DNA of 64,000 nucleotides from Mimachlamys varia (GCA_947623455.1 OX392528.1:57492322-57556321); one strand, 5' to 3'. Shown: positions 34,001 to 44,464, numbered from the stretch's first letter. Made by a program: numbers and translations. Notes: generated from the letters alone by a model not told the origin.

Positions 34001-36391
34001 CCAGAAGAGTCAGCGTCTTCTGCTTCATCGACCACACTCGCCATGTAAATCTTTGTTACATCCAAGTAAACATCAAGTTCTCAAAATGAGAACTGAGTAT
34101 CATTGTCAATCACAACAAGTAAGCACACCAATGAGCATACTGAAAAACGTCTATATTCATATCACTTAAAGATAAAGAATATTTTTTTCAATGAGACAAG
34201 GATGGTGACCAAAAAACTTGCCCATAGTTCTTATCAACCTGCATCTCTCGAATTCTTGTGGTGTTCGTTTGTTTGTCAGCAGTCGACATCGATCACGAAA
34301 ATCACGATACATAGAGCAAGCTCTTGAATATCGAATTACGATCGGAAAATTGAAATCACCACGTTTTTCGTATAGCTTAGTAGTAAGATGCCCACTCGTC
34401 CGCCTTTCTTGGAAAAGAAATCTCTCATAATGAGAGATTGAAGACGTTCTTTCAGTTTGGTATGCTGTATGGTAGTGTACAGGGTGGAAAAATCAAATGT
34501 TTTGATGGACGAAACAATTTTGAGAAGGGGAGCTCAAGACTGATCAGAAGATCTTTTGAGTTTTTCACAATCCACATCCCATTAATGCCACTTCTGGAGT
34601 ATACAGTGTCACAATAAGACTGAAGCTCTTCGATTTAACGGTACAGTACTAAGAACGGTAGTAAGAAGTTTTGATAATGTCTTGGTTGAGACGAGCCAGC
34701 GATAAAACGTTGCTTATAAGGATCCTTGTGTAGTTTAGGTATCCAATATAGCCGAGGTAAATTAGCGTCTTTATCATTAACGGGTATATCGAATGATTGT
34801 AATACTGATGTATGATTGGAAAGTATTTCATCTTTCGAAAAACCGGTCGATGCGGAAGTATGGTTACCTTTGGTATCAAGCAGGCCAACTTATTTTTACA
34901 AACAATAAATGTAATAGTGTTTGCAAACCAGGATCAGGTTATTAGATGCCTTGTCTACCGACACAACCACATACTTGTCGTGTGGATCGTTGAGTGTTGT
35001 TCGCACATCGGGGTCAAGAAATATCGACTTGTGTTTAGTTTTCATTTTGTATCGCAAACTGCTTATTCTTTTCTGAATAGAATACCTGATGGATTTAACC
35101 CACTCTGAAAGTAAATCCAATTCAGCATGTTAACGTTTAGCCCATTGTCTGGCGTAATCTTCCACAGAGTCCATAATAATCTTGAAATTCACATTCCATT
35201 TGATGGATGGAATCTTGCGGTACTTAGGACCTCCATGGCTATTTAAATATAAATCCGTGGTCCGTCGTCCGTGGTCCGTCCGTCTATCGTCTGTCCTTAA
35301 AGAATTCTTGTTACCGCTTTTTCTTGAGAAGTACTCAATGAATAATTTTAAATTTCATGAGCGGGTTCCTGTATGTGCATTGTTGTGCATAGTCAATGTT
35401 CGACCAGATCCGATAAACAATATGGCCGACAGGCGGCCATCTTGGATTTGTTAGAAATAGTTGTTACCGCTATTTCCTGAGAGGTTTTTGATGGATCATT
35501 CTGAACTTTCATTTGTAGGTTACCCTTTGTGCCTTGTTTTGCATAGTCCATTTTCGGACAGATCACTTTTTCTTGAAAAGAACCTGATGGATCTTACTCA
35601 GATTTCATATACTGAAATAATCTAATGAAAGTTAAAATAAAAAGGGAAATGATCCATCTTTCTAAAAAGGAATGAAAAATCATCAATGATGGGCGCCAAG
35701 ATCCCTCTGGGATCTCTTGTTATGCATACGATTTCCTAATCATTTGTCAAAAAAAGCTGACAAACTACATCGAAACGTCACATAAAAATATTCATTCCTA
35801 ATATACATTCTCTCTACATGTCAGTGTCTTATATAATGACATCCCTATATTAATAACTTGCTGTAATTAAGCTTGGCTAGCATGTCCTTTGTGACATCAT
35901 ACTCTTGAGGCCAATACGTAATTTGCATGTAGTACCAAGTTTGAAAGATTCGTGGTTATGCTGAATCTTAAAAGTAGAATCCTGACTTATACAGAATTAC
36001 TAAAAAAACATTCAAGATACATAATGTTTATATATCTAAAACATTTTCATTAAACCAGTAACATATTTTGAACAACTGAACTGTATTATCTGTTTATATC
36101 GGAGAACAATGTTATCTCTTTGATATTTTTTCTGGTCTTTTCTTTTGCCAAATGTTGAAAAAACGTACTTTTTTGGGACAAGGCTTTGATAATGTTGAAA
36201 GAACTTATACCAGCTCCTATTGCTTTGTTTTGTGGCAATGAAATATGTTAAAATCAACCTGAAAAACAATAATTATTAGCATTTAAGTGCTATTCTTGCG
36301 ACAGAAATTACAGTCTTAGTATAAAGTATGGATGGATAAGTTTTTGTTTATTTTACTTTCAGAATTTACCCAAATGATGAAAAACCGGTAA
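21956..36391 (+). CDS. Calmodulin-like EF-hand protein (gene span, 5' exon missing)
   Basis: Three coding exons (21956-22099, 32390-32638, 36363-36391) with AG acceptors and GT donors join in phase 1. They encode about 140 residues with four canonical EF-hand loops: [36 protein letters not shown] and [12 protein letters not shown]. The product would bind four Ca2+ ions and act as a cytosolic calcium sensor. The central linker ([21 protein letters not shown]) differs clearly from canonical calmodulin, so this is a calmodulin-like paralogue or a troponin-C-like protein. The intron after the DADG of loop 2 is at a position common in animal calmodulin genes. The start codon and N-terminal residues before ELREAF are not visible. 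Introns of 10.3 and 3.7 kb are filled with transposable elements. No disabling change was seen. Confidence 0.85.
22105..23245. other. Intron, no feature recognised
   Basis: AT-rich intronic sequence after exon A without repeats or ORFs that I can assign. Confidence 0.4.
23250..23838. repeat. Dispersed repeat block, copy 1
   Basis: About 590 bp related to 33185-33836: shared CATATATGTAGATGTCTCT, AAGAGTCCAGTTTGTTTTCA, GCTGTCGTAGCG, and a GC-rich end with alternating GCGCA/TGCAC words followed by TTACCACAACTGTA. In both places a - strand PLE tail starts 10-60 bp further on. It is non-coding. The terminal TGCGTTGTGCG motif resembles a DNA-transposon end, but I could not define the boundaries. 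Confidence 0.7.
24443..25779 (+). mobile_element. Mariner (Tc1/mariner superfamily) element, full length
   Basis: Length 1337 bp, flanked by TA at 24441-24442 and 25780-25781. The inverted terminal repeats are about 28 bp: CGAGGGGTGTTCTATAAATA at the left and the complement of TATTTTTGGAACACCTCG at the right. Confidence 0.9.
24700..25722 (+). pseudogene. Mariner transposase, inactivated
   Basis: Cut-and-paste transposase with paired helix-turn-helix DNA binding and a D,D34D catalytic domain. Seen: the N-terminal [19 protein letters not shown] (near 24750), [19 protein letters not shown] (24922), the first catalytic Asp in [14 protein letters not shown] (near 25115), the second in [18 protein letters not shown], and the third in [16 protein letters not shown]. 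The last two Asp residues are 34 residues apart. Frameshifts near 24880, 25065 and 25280 and an in-frame TGA at 25568 inactivate it. Confidence 0.88.
26156..27032 (-). mobile_element. Mariner, 3'-truncated inverted copy
   Basis: The reverse complement of bases 24443-25321 of the other mariner. It keeps the 5' inverted terminal repeat (ending at 27032 next to TA) and the N-terminal two thirds of the transposase, but lacks the last catalytic Asp and the 3' terminus. It differs from the first copy at scattered sites, so the two are probably separate insertions of close relatives. Confidence 0.85.
27880..30540 (+). pseudogene. Decayed LINE (endonuclease, RT and C-terminal knuckle remnants)
   Basis: Endonuclease remnants at about 27880-28215 include [12 protein letters not shown] and MSDHSPL. 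Linker pieces continue to 28755 ([25 protein letters not shown]). A PLE fragment intervenes. Then come RT motifs: [14 protein letters not shown] (near 29090), KILSPILF, and ORF 29395-29790 with [12 protein letters not shown], the catalytic Asp pair. ORF 30246-30536 holds the C-terminal Cys/His knuckle ([20 protein letters not shown]). Stops and frameshifts are frequent. It is distinct in sequence from the LINE at 17-18 kb, so it is another family of the same broad clade. Confidence 0.8.
28755..29070 (-). mobile_element. Penelope-like element fragment inside the LINE
   Basis: The PLE 3' tail (28755-28917) is joined by deletion to a piece of the RT region (GTTGGTCGTAGTTTAAGTAG, 28920-29070). 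LINE sequence resumes at about 29071, which dates this insertion after the LINE. Confidence 0.75.
30850..30998. mobile_element. Foldback palindrome, MITE-like
   Basis: Two arms of about 70 bp pair almost perfectly around GCTAG: ATTGAACGGCGTTTT at the left, complement at 30983-30998, with ATTTTCATGCCGGTATGAAT and CATGAAGCCC inside. No coding capacity. A clear target duplication was not visible. Confidence 0.8.
31540..32130. repeat. Dispersed repeat with about 150-bp internal periodicity
   Basis: Begins CCGTCCGTTTGTAGACACAA and contains three diverged units. Each unit has a pyrimidine-rich ACTCCTCC-like segment, a TTCAAYGAAR-type segment, and TTGCCATGGTTACCAGG or a variant (31663, 31818, 31972). 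It is non-coding and of unknown class. Confidence 0.55.
32390..32638 (+). CDS. Calmodulin-like exon B (second half of EF-hand 2, EF-hands 3 and 4)
   Basis: Preceded by TCTTTTTTTCAG and followed by GTAAGAG, a strong donor. Length 249 bp, phase 1 at both ends. It begins [18 protein letters not shown] and contains [20 protein letters not shown] and [14 protein letters not shown]. The last EF-hand loop needs its Glu at position 12, and that codon is completed by the next exon. Confidence 0.92.
33185..33836. repeat. Dispersed repeat block, copy 2
   Basis: Related to 23250-23838 across most of its length, including the GCGCACCATGGGCGA/GATGCACGCACG end and TTACCACAACTGTA. A partial third relative of the GC-rich end lies at 32890-33020. 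It is followed by a - strand PLE tail. Confidence 0.7.
33895..35245 (-). mobile_element. Penelope-like element, internally deleted
   Basis: The 3' tail is at 33895-34140 with the perfect AGATTTACATGG/CCATGTAAATCT pair. A C-terminal RT piece follows to about 34395, then a deletion removes the RT core. N-terminal RT runs from 34400 to 35120 ([38 protein letters not shown]). The upstream Cys-rich ORF is cut at about 35245. It shares subfamily-specific differences with the copy at 27035-27513. Confidence 0.78.
35246..35720. repeat. Dispersed repeat, GTCCGTGGTCCGTC type
   Basis: Begins with CCGTGGTCCGTCGTCCG words, then two diverged units that each open with TTGTTACCGCT and a run of the TTTTTCTTGAGA or TTTCCTGAGAGG type. 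Non-coding. Similar wording is common in bivalve intergenic DNA, but I cannot verify that here. Confidence 0.5.
36363..36391 (+). CDS. Calmodulin-like terminal exon C
   Basis: Acceptor TTTTACTTTCAG, then a codon completed from exon B (Glu, the last ligand of EF-hand 4) and FTQMMKNR followed by TAA at 36389-36391. The short Met-Met-Lys ending matches the usual calmodulin C-terminal pattern in length and position. Confidence 0.88.
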
Positions 36392-36405
36392 CACAACACA
36401 CTAAT

Positions 36406-36432
36406 CTGCTGCTGCTGCTGCTGCTGCTGCTG
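36406..36432 (+). repeat. (CTG)9 trinucleotide repeat in the presumed 3' UTR
   Basis: Nine uninterrupted CTG units start 15 bases after the stop codon of the calmodulin-like gene and are followed by CAGGATAACG. Confidence 0.97.
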
Positions 36433-36439
36433 CAGGATA

Positions 36440-37345
36440 ACGTCACGTAACATTCCGTTACTTGGTCTCGGATTTTCAAGGACTTCTCATCGTATTGTTA
36501 TTTATCCATCGTTCTTTCTCTCTTCAATTAATCTTCTTAAATAGCTTTACATTCACACGGACCGTTAAGATGTTTCCTCAGAAATAATTTAATGTTTAAT
36601 CTTTTTAATAACCAATTACTGATCCTATTGATTACTATGCAATAGACAAATTTCGGGAAAACGAAGACTTTTTTCACCTTTATTATTGTAAAGTTTTTAA
36701 TATTCGAGACAATAAGAGTGTCATTCCAAGGGAAATAACCCTCATCATTTCAAGCCGTCAACACATATTCTTAGCGATTTTCATATTGGACCTTTTAGTT
36801 AAACAACATATCTTTTTTTCATTTATAATTTGTCCTTAATTGTGTGTATATCTACTCGAAAAGAATATAAATACCTACATTTTCGGATATATTACTGAAC
36901 TATTGAGACATAGAAATTCGAAATTTGAAATTATGCGAAAAATTGAGCGTAGTAATGAAACTCTATAACCGGGATACTGTTTCATTATCAAAATATTTGC
37001 ACATAAAAAAAACACCTATTCTTTAATCAATTTCGGTTTTTGACATGCTGAATTACGGGCGTTTGCTTAATCTCTTTCCGGTTGATGGCGCCATTAGTAT
37101 TGAAATTTACCACCATGTTAATTATTGTAAAATAAGAAAAAGGGCACGAGGCTTGTTGGATGTTGTCCATTTTGTGTAATTCATGTACCGTGCCTAAAAG
37201 TTCAGCTCTCCGACTGAGTACTGCTGCATAAGATTGTGTTTTATTTAACATTTTATGAATTATGTTTGTAATAATATTTTATTTTATTTTACTTTATGAT
37301 GTGTTTTGTCTTCCCCTTGTGTGGTTGCTTCTCAGGAACAAGGCG
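36440..37345. other. Presumed 3' UTR and intergenic sequence
   Basis: AT-rich, with no ORF of recognised family. No clear AATAAA signal was found close to the stop codon, so the end of the transcript is not defined. Confidence 0.35.
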
Positions 37346-37351
37346 GCAAGT

Positions 37352-37427
37352 ATGATTCTTATGTCCCGCTGTCATATGAAGTATGGTTAAAACCATACTT
37401 CATATGACAGCGGGACATAAGAATCAT
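37352..37427. repeat. Perfect palindrome, 37-bp arms
   Basis: Left arm 37352-37388 begins ATGATTCTTATGTCCCGCTG. Right arm 37391-37427 is its exact reverse complement, and the spacer is AA. No mismatch in 37 bp. Confidence 0.97.
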
Positions 37428-37760
37428 GTTGTCAACGAAAATCTTTACTCCCAACTTCGCGAAGTGATTTGCGAAAATTTTGTTGTGTAGTATTTGGGTT
37501 TTTTCAAATACGTGTCAAACTATGAATCGTATTCTAAAAAGATATATCAAAGAAAATTAATTTGTAGAAATCAAGGTTCCGCACCAATTACAAAAAAGAC
37601 TATGCCAACCTATCGGCCAGTCTTATTTTTCATCATCCTAAGAGAGGTAACTTTTCCAAAAGCTTGTTTGAATTCAACGGTAATACATGTTTTAATCACA
37701 GAAAGTTACAATGTTATTTTATGTTGGCTATTGTTTGATACGTAAAACCGGATGAAAGTA

Positions 37761-37830
37761 AGGGTCCCGTGATATCGTCATGGCTGGGAGGAGGGTCCCG
37801 TGATATCGTCATGGCTCGGAGGAGGGCCCC
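37761..37830. repeat. 31-bp tandem duplication
   Basis: AGGGTCCCGTGATATCGTCA plus TGGCTGGGAGG is repeated at 37792 with one change, followed by a partial third copy. Confidence 0.85.
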
Positions 37831-38410
37831 GCATTTCCCTCTTTTACACTTCTGTAGACGACATACCAATAAATTGGCATTCCAGTTAACTCTTCAACAT
37901 GTTGTTTTGGCTTTTTTGTATTGCATGAAGTGAAATTCAGATAATTTCATGCGAATGTTAAGCCATTTGAAAATGTTCGATGCTTAACCGTCAACCCAAG
38001 GAATAACATATACCACACTTTTAACAAGCAGGTATAATATATATGAAAATGTCATCAGTATCGGCATCAATACGCAGCGACAAATTGTACCACAATGTCA
38101 AACGAAAAGGTCATCGTCAACAAACAAAAACAAAGCATACTGCAGCGTCAAAACACAATATTTACCATCGTATGGCATTGCCACTATATAACCCTACCAA
38201 ATTCAATTGGCATTAATTATTATGACGTCATAATTGTTAAGCTGGATACCATTAACCGTCCCCGGCAAAGGCTGTTCTTTTCATTGAACAAGCAATCAAA
38301 CATTTGAAAAGCAAATCCAACAATTGAAAAGCAATTCAAACAATCAAACAGTCGAACAATTGAAAAGCAAATCCAACATGAAGCGCGCTTCATTGAATTT
38401 GCCTTTGTCC

Positions 38411-38443
38411 AGTTGGCATTCATGTAGCCTATGAATGCCAACT
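38411..38443. repeat. Perfect 13-bp hairpin
   Basis: AGTTGGCATTCAT and ATGAATGCCAACT pair perfectly around GTAGCCT. Upstream (38290-38380) are short repeated words of AATTGAAAAGCAAATCC type. Confidence 0.85.
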
Positions 38444-39011
38444 GAAAGCAGTTCAATGCTTAAAGAGGACAAAAATACCACAGCGTCCAAACAAAAGTAC
38501 AAAATATCCTTTCTCTCGCCGGGTGACGTCGTTACCCGGAAATAGTATCCCAAAAGTGATCCACGCAAGTCCGTCATAAACATATCAATAAAAACTAAGA
38601 AAAACAAAATTGAGAATAAAAAAACGAAACATTTCAAGCATAAATATGCATTATAAGAAGGCCAATGACGACATCCTTGCTTTCAAATGACACTAGAAAT
38701 CGCTTGGGTATTTATAGGTGACTTTCCTTAGATAAAGATATATAAAAAGTAGTAGTACACAAATAATAAACATTTCTATCACACAGTTTTTTCAGGTTTT
38801 GTCGTTCAAACAATTATCTCATCGCTCACACGTAGATCACTTATCAAGTCAACCTACGGTGGCCTTTCGATTTTATCCACGTGTTTGCAATGATAACGTT
38901 GTTCTCACGACAAACCCTGAAAAACAGTGCGATACATCTATACATTTCACAATTTTATCAAATAGATCATGTACAGAGTGGACCTTTAGGTCATGAAGCC
39001 TGTCTTTCTTC

Positions 39012-39120
39012 ATTACATTATACATTGCTATTTTATTTTTCTTTGTTACAGTATACATTGCTATTGTAGCTTTTTTTATTACAGTATACATTGCTATTAT
39101 AGCTTTCTTTATTACAGTAC
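39012..39120. repeat. 33-bp tandem repeat abutting the truncated Gypsy element
   Basis: Three copies marked by TATACATTGCTATT at about 39019, 39052 and 39085, alternating with T-rich stretches. The integrase frame of the Gypsy element stops exactly here. Confidence 0.8.
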
Positions 39121-39870
39121 TTCTCGCCCCATCATCAACTTATTAGGTGTTAAACCTGTGGGCTCTTGAGGAGTAGCTCAATATGCTGCAGCTACACATC
39201 CTAGATTCCTGTCCCATTCTGTCTGTTGACCTTTCAGGTACGCATTGATCATACAAAGTAAGGTTCTATTGAACCTCTCCACCTGTCCGTTACATTGCGG
39301 ATGACGAGGTTAGGTTCTAGTCTTCTTTATTTCTAGAATTTTACAGAGTTGATGAAATATGTTACTCTCATAATTTCTTCCCTGGTCCGAATGGATGGAT
39401 AGAGGACATCCAAAGCGACTAATTACTTCATCCAGGATAGCTTCCGCACAAGTCTTGGCAGTCTGGTCAGGTACTGGTAATATATCCACCCACTTAGAAA
39501 AGTAATATGTTACCAAAAGTATATAACGGTTCCCTCTTGGATTAAGGGGTAAGGGTCCAAGCATGTCTGTAGCAAGGCGATCCAGTGGGGCCCCATCTGG
39601 TATACTGCCCAAACCTGTTATTGGTTTCTTCACTAAGGCTGTAATTTAATCTCGGAATCCACAAGTTCACATCTTCTCGCATTGCATACCAGTAATATCG
39701 TTGAATTGTTTTTTCTCCTGTTTTCTTTTTCCCCAGATGACCTCCAAGTAAGTCGTTGTGCATCTGATGTAAGATTTCGGTATGCGGTGTCTTCGGTACA
39801 AGTAATTAGATATGCGTTCCGGTGCCATCTCTACGATGAAAAGTTCTGCAGAGAAGATCATCTTTTATAA
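39120..39870 (-). pseudogene. Gypsy integrase, truncated
   Basis: The zinc-binding and linker region includes HLGKKKTGEKTIQRYYWYAM (near 39720). The core follows: first Asp in LDRLATDMLGPLP (39590), then ILLVTYYFSKW, second Asp in SIHSDQGRNYE (39395). The Glu region near 39260 is in another frame, and a C-terminal LTPNKLMMGREVL-like segment lies at 39160-39122. A stop near 39640 and a frameshift near 39305 break the frame. The chromodomain or other tail is missing because the element ends at 39120. Confidence 0.85.
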
Positions 39871-39975
39871 GCAAAGACTGGAAAATGTGCCAGTAATGGC
39901 GTACAGCTAGACTGGACTGTATAACTTCTGAATGTGGTGGTCTATTCTTCTCTTTCATCAATTTGTAAACACCTT

Positions 39976-41330
39976 TTAGGATAGAGTCCTCTGATTGGAG
40001 CTTCTTAATAGACTTTCGACTGTATGAATCACTCCAAGGTGTCCATGAGAAGTCTTGTATTCCTCTATTGGGTGGTCTTGCCTTGTTTGGGCTCTGGTTG
40101 TCACCGCTTGAGTCTCCTCTATGACTTCCGATACTATGGTACTCATCATATCTCTGCCTCGCTTTATACATGTAGCACAAGTACCACACTTCAGGTATTC
40201 CATGGCATCTGTATATTTACAATCGCATTCATAAGGGTTGTCACATCTAGACATGGCATCGGCATTCGCATACTTCGGTCCTGGTCTGTATTCTATAGAG
40301 AAATCAAAGGAAGACAATATTTCTAACCACCTAGCTATTCTACCTTTTGGCTCTTTCCTAATGAAAAGCCATACCACAGCTCGGTGATCGGTTCTAACTA
40401 CAAATTTTCTTCCTAGAAGATACTGTCTGTAGTACTCTACAAAATGTCTCACAGCTAGAAGTTCTTTGTCAGTAACACAGTAGTTACGCTCTGCTTTGTT
40501 AAGGGTTCTGCTTCCATTAGCAATTACCCGGGAGGTACCATCTTAAATTTGGCTCAGGACTGAGCCTATTCAAAAGTCACTTGCATCAGTGTCAAGTGTG
40601 TATTCACCTTCATCCTGGGAATAGGCCATACTATCTGGACTGGTCAGCTTCCGTTTCATTGTCTCGAAACTTCTCTGGCAGTTCTCAGTCCACAAAAATT
40701 CTGTTTCATTTTTGGTGATGTCTACTATAGGTTTAACTAACTCTGAAAATCCCTGTATAAATCTTTTGTAGTAGCTTGCCATTCCGATAAACGGTCTAAC
40801 TTGTTTCACATTTTTGGGAACAGGCCATTGTGCTTTCCTCATTACATTGTCAGGATTTGGTCTAACACCGTCATGGGCTACCCCATGTCCTAGGAAGGTA
40901 ACTTATGGCTGTAGTAGTTGGCATTTATCTGGCTTCAGCTTGCGACCAGCGGTCAGGATTCTTTGTACAACTTACTCAACTCTAGCAATATGCTCTTCAA
41001 GTGGCAGGTGCGTTGCACAAGCCAAATAGCATGGTTAGGAACTTATACAACCCGTACTTTGTGATAAATGCTGTTTAGGTATATCTTCTCCTCTTACAGG
41101 TACATGTATTTGATAATAACCGGATGTCAAGTCAAAGGTTGAGAAATACTTGGACCCGGCAAATGAGTCGAGACAATCCCGAATTCTAGGCAAAGGAAAT
41201 GCGTCTTTCTCCGTCACTTCATTCACCTTCCTGTAGTCAATACAAGGACGTATCTTTCCGTTCTTCTTCTTGACTTATACTATAGGATGTGCCCAATGAG
41301 AGGTAGATTTCCTTATAACTTTCTATTCTT
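39976..41330 (-). pseudogene. Gypsy reverse transcriptase and RNase H
   Basis: RT finger and palm start: DAFPLPRIRDCLDSFAGSKY and STFDLTSGYYQIHVP (41200-41090), carrying the first catalytic Asp. The frame then breaks and the segment that should carry the YxDD active site is deleted around 41030. The thumb/connection follows (ASYYKRFIQGFSELVKPI, 40770). RNase H shows TLDTDASDF (40600), ELLAVRHFVEYYRQYLLGRK (40460) and VRTDHRAVVWLF (40395). The segment to 39976 links to the integrase. Without the YxDD box the enzyme cannot be active. Confidence 0.85.
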
Positions 41331-41657
41331 CCATTTGTTTGATGGCTTTCTTCTCCTCAGCTGCATAGGCTATAGCCACTAACTTGGTCTCTGTTTAATT
41401 GGCATGGAGGTACCAGTATTGACGGTATGTTGGGCAAACACTGCTAATCCTAGATCTTTGTCATCTTTGGAAAAGGTGTCTCCAAACTTGGACAACATTG
41501 AAGCTATCACTGTACATTTATCAGGCCTCAGGTCCTTACAGGTTTTCCAGTTTAAATCTTTTATGTGTTCTGGTACAGCTGTTTCACCTGAATATTATGT
41601 ATTGTCAAGATTGCCTTTAAGATCCTCGGCCATTTCTCTGGTACATTGTCTCATCCT

Positions 41658-42409
41658 CTAAGTTGCATGAAAATTTTCTTTCTCTTTCATATCTTCAGTT
41701 TCAGCAAACATTGCCAAATCGGCATAGGTTTCTGCTGTACCTACAACCGCGTCTTGATTAATAGAAGCTTCTTTAGGATAGGGATCCATGATCCTGACTT
41801 TGGCAGTAACTGTGTTCCTGATGTTGACTGTACTAGGAGCCATGCCTAAACCATAGTCTTGTGTGAAATTTTCTGCAGGCTCAATAAGTAGACAATCATC
41901 AGCATCATCTTCATTCTTGGCAACAAACACATCTATGATAGACTCAGAATGTCCCGGTATCTGGTAATGATCCGCCGCTCGTACTTTTCTGACTCCCTCT
42001 AACACTCCTACTTGATTGCATGGGATAGTAGCTCCTCCAAGGTGTATAACACCCTTGCACAGAAGTATATCTGCTGGACCTTACTACTGTGCTGTAAAAT
42101 ATCCATCCCCAGCAAACTGCCATCAGATATCTCTGCTACTATGACTTCATGGTTAAACTTGAATGAATTTAACTAAATCTCAAATACAGCTTTTCCTCTA
42201 ACTCTTCTAAAGGTGAGTCGTTTGCTGTCTTCAGTTTTGTGGTTGGCATCAATTTTGGTCTCTTTTGGAATTATGTAGTAAATTCTGTCAGAAATTATGG
42301 TTTTTGTCGCTCCAGTATCTGTAGTGAACACCTTCTTTATAACCTCTAAGGTTCCTTTAATGTACAGGCAATCTGCTTTTGCTTCTTCGTTTGACAACCT
42401 CTTCAACAT
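41658..42409 (-). pseudogene. Gypsy aspartic protease and spacer
   Basis: The active-site motif TDTGATKTIISD is in ORF 42409-42173, and a second strand LLGMDIL lies near 42085 after a stop at about 42170. The ORF 42005-41658 (YQIPGHSESIIDVFVA) is the spacer that leads to the RT in related elements. The product would cleave Gag-Pol. Confidence 0.75.
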
Positions 42410-42657
42410 CTACTTCTTCCTCAGTTGTCTTTTTACTGCTATGACCTTTTTCATTCATCGGTCCGGCAACACTCCGGTCACTAGAAATGGCCGTTAATAG
42501 TTTAAATGAGCTGGACTTGGTCTGTTCACATCCATGTTCCTCTCATTGTCTTCTGTTAATGGAGTCTGGTCTGAAGGAAAACTTTGGTTTCTCAAGTTTC
42601 CATGATGAGGATTGTAATATTGATCTCGAGCATGCTTGTCATCATGTCTAATATTGG

Positions 42658-44464
42658 TTATATCTTGATGCCATGAGTTAACATTTCCTTCAAGTCTCTG
42701 ATCATAGTTTTTATACAGGAAGGACTGGTTCCTCTTGTTTTGCAGTTTCGCGAGAAGTGGCCAGGTTCACCACAAGCAAAACATCTTCTATCCTCAGAAC
42801 TTGGTTTCTTTATTGACATTCTGGTTTTTTTTTTTTTTAATTCTTGGCATGCCTTCTCCATAATTTCCAGCATAGCATCAACTTCAGGGCCGTATTCATG
42901 AAACTGTTCTCATGCTCAAGCATGGATTCTGTGCTTAAGCCAGCTTTCTTGAAACTCTCCTTAATCATGTCGAAGAGTCAAAAAGTCAATGTAAAAGTTG
43001 AAACCAGTTTTTGGCTTTATATCTCTTCAACTTTTTTTCCCAAAACTTTGACAAAGTTAGATTTTTTTAATAATTTATAACCAGAACAAGAAACAAGGCT
43101 TGAGCACGAAATCCATGCTTGAGCATGAGAACGGTTTAATGAATAGGGGCCTTGTACCTATCTGGTCTTTTGTGGTCTGCCTTGCATCAGTTTTCTGAGT
43201 TTTGGTCACATCCCTCTTATGATCTTGTTTGGTGTTCTGTTTGAGTTTTCTCTTCTTCGCCTTAACAGTCTTAACATTCCGTACAGAGTTACGGTTCTTG
43301 TTGTGGTCAGCATCTTCATATTCCTCATCACTGGAATCATAATACTGTCTGTTTCGTACTTTCCTTGTCTTTCTCGAGTTTCTAGCAGATTCCTGGTTAG
43401 GTGACCTCTTGGTTTCCACATAATTCACCACATGGAAAACAGCTTCATCAATATTCTTTGGGTCTTTGTGAAATTAAACTTCAAAGTCTGCTTTCTCATT
43501 GTATACCTCATCAAAGAATCTTCTTAGTAAATCTTCAGATCTAGTATGCGAGTCCCTTCTTTTGTTTGCCTTGTCGTACAGTCTCTTTAATTCAGCAGCA
43601 TACTCCTCCACGGTTTCATCAGCTTTTCTTATATCTTCGACTGAATTGAGCAGTATAGGTTTTTGAAGACTCCATAACCCGTTATCGATTATTCAATTCC
43701 ATTACATGTGTCTTAAAGTTGTTTCGTTTTCTCTTGGTTAGCTGGTCAAATGCTAAATCTCCCATCTTCCCCTGTTTCCTTGACAACAGTTGATCTAAGC
43801 GTTCCCCATTACACTCCATCTGCATCTATCTGCTACAGTCTCAAACCGGCTAAACCAGGTCTTCCAGGTCTTTATCTGTAAACGGTGGGAGTTTAGTACT
43901 GCTATTCTTTCTTGACTGGGTTTACCCATATACAATCTCACTGTTTATATTGTTACTATCTGTTTCGGTGTCTGTCGTTTCCCTGCTATGGTTGCCTGTT
44001 GATCCGGAATCTTCATCAAAACTGGATGAATCTGATCGATATATAGTTCTAGATGATCTGGCGGAACTACGAGAAGGTCGCTGAGAATTTGGGCCCTTGC
44101 GAGGATTTATACTGGAGTCTTGCACTGGAGCGGGTACCATCGTGTTCGCCACATAGTTCAAGGCTTCTTGTGTTCCAGATACAGCAGTGTTAATAGCAGC
44201 TAAGCTATTTCCAAATACAGACTGCATAACAATCATGTTTGAAGTCAACAGGTTCATGTTCTCGCTCACAAAATCTGTTGCATTAACTGGTTCAACTTCC
44301 ATATTCTCAGGAGGCTGATATACCGAGGCATTCTGTGAGACCCCTGGATCATCGTTGACTGTAGTGTCCTTTAGAGCTGTCATAATGTCTATATCTGAAA
44401 TTTCTTCATCCAGGATAACTGGATCAATCTGCCTTCGTTTGGATTGTCTTCTTTTCCCCGGCAT
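42658..44464 (-). pseudogene. Gypsy gag with CCHC knuckle, interrupted by a MITE
   Basis: The N-terminal frame 44464-43922 (starting MPGKRRQSKRRQIDPVILDE) is Ser/Thr-rich and ends in a stop. Capsid-like sequence continues in degraded frames to 43431 (KRLYDK and RRFFDE segments near 43500-43600). ORF 43431-43075 is strongly basic with an acidic patch (SSDEEYEDAD). The 265-bp MITE follows, and then ORF 42873-42658 with the nucleic-acid-binding CCHC knuckle CFACGEPGHFSRNC. Confidence 0.78.
42887..43151. mobile_element. MITE with about 55-bp terminal inverted repeats
   Basis: Left terminus GGGCCGTATTCATGAAACTG and right terminus the complement of CGGTTTAATGAATAGGGGCC. The inner part of the repeat shares TTCTCATGCTCAAGCATGGA. 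265 bp, non-coding. It splits the gag frame of the Gypsy element and so inserted later. Confidence 0.88.
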
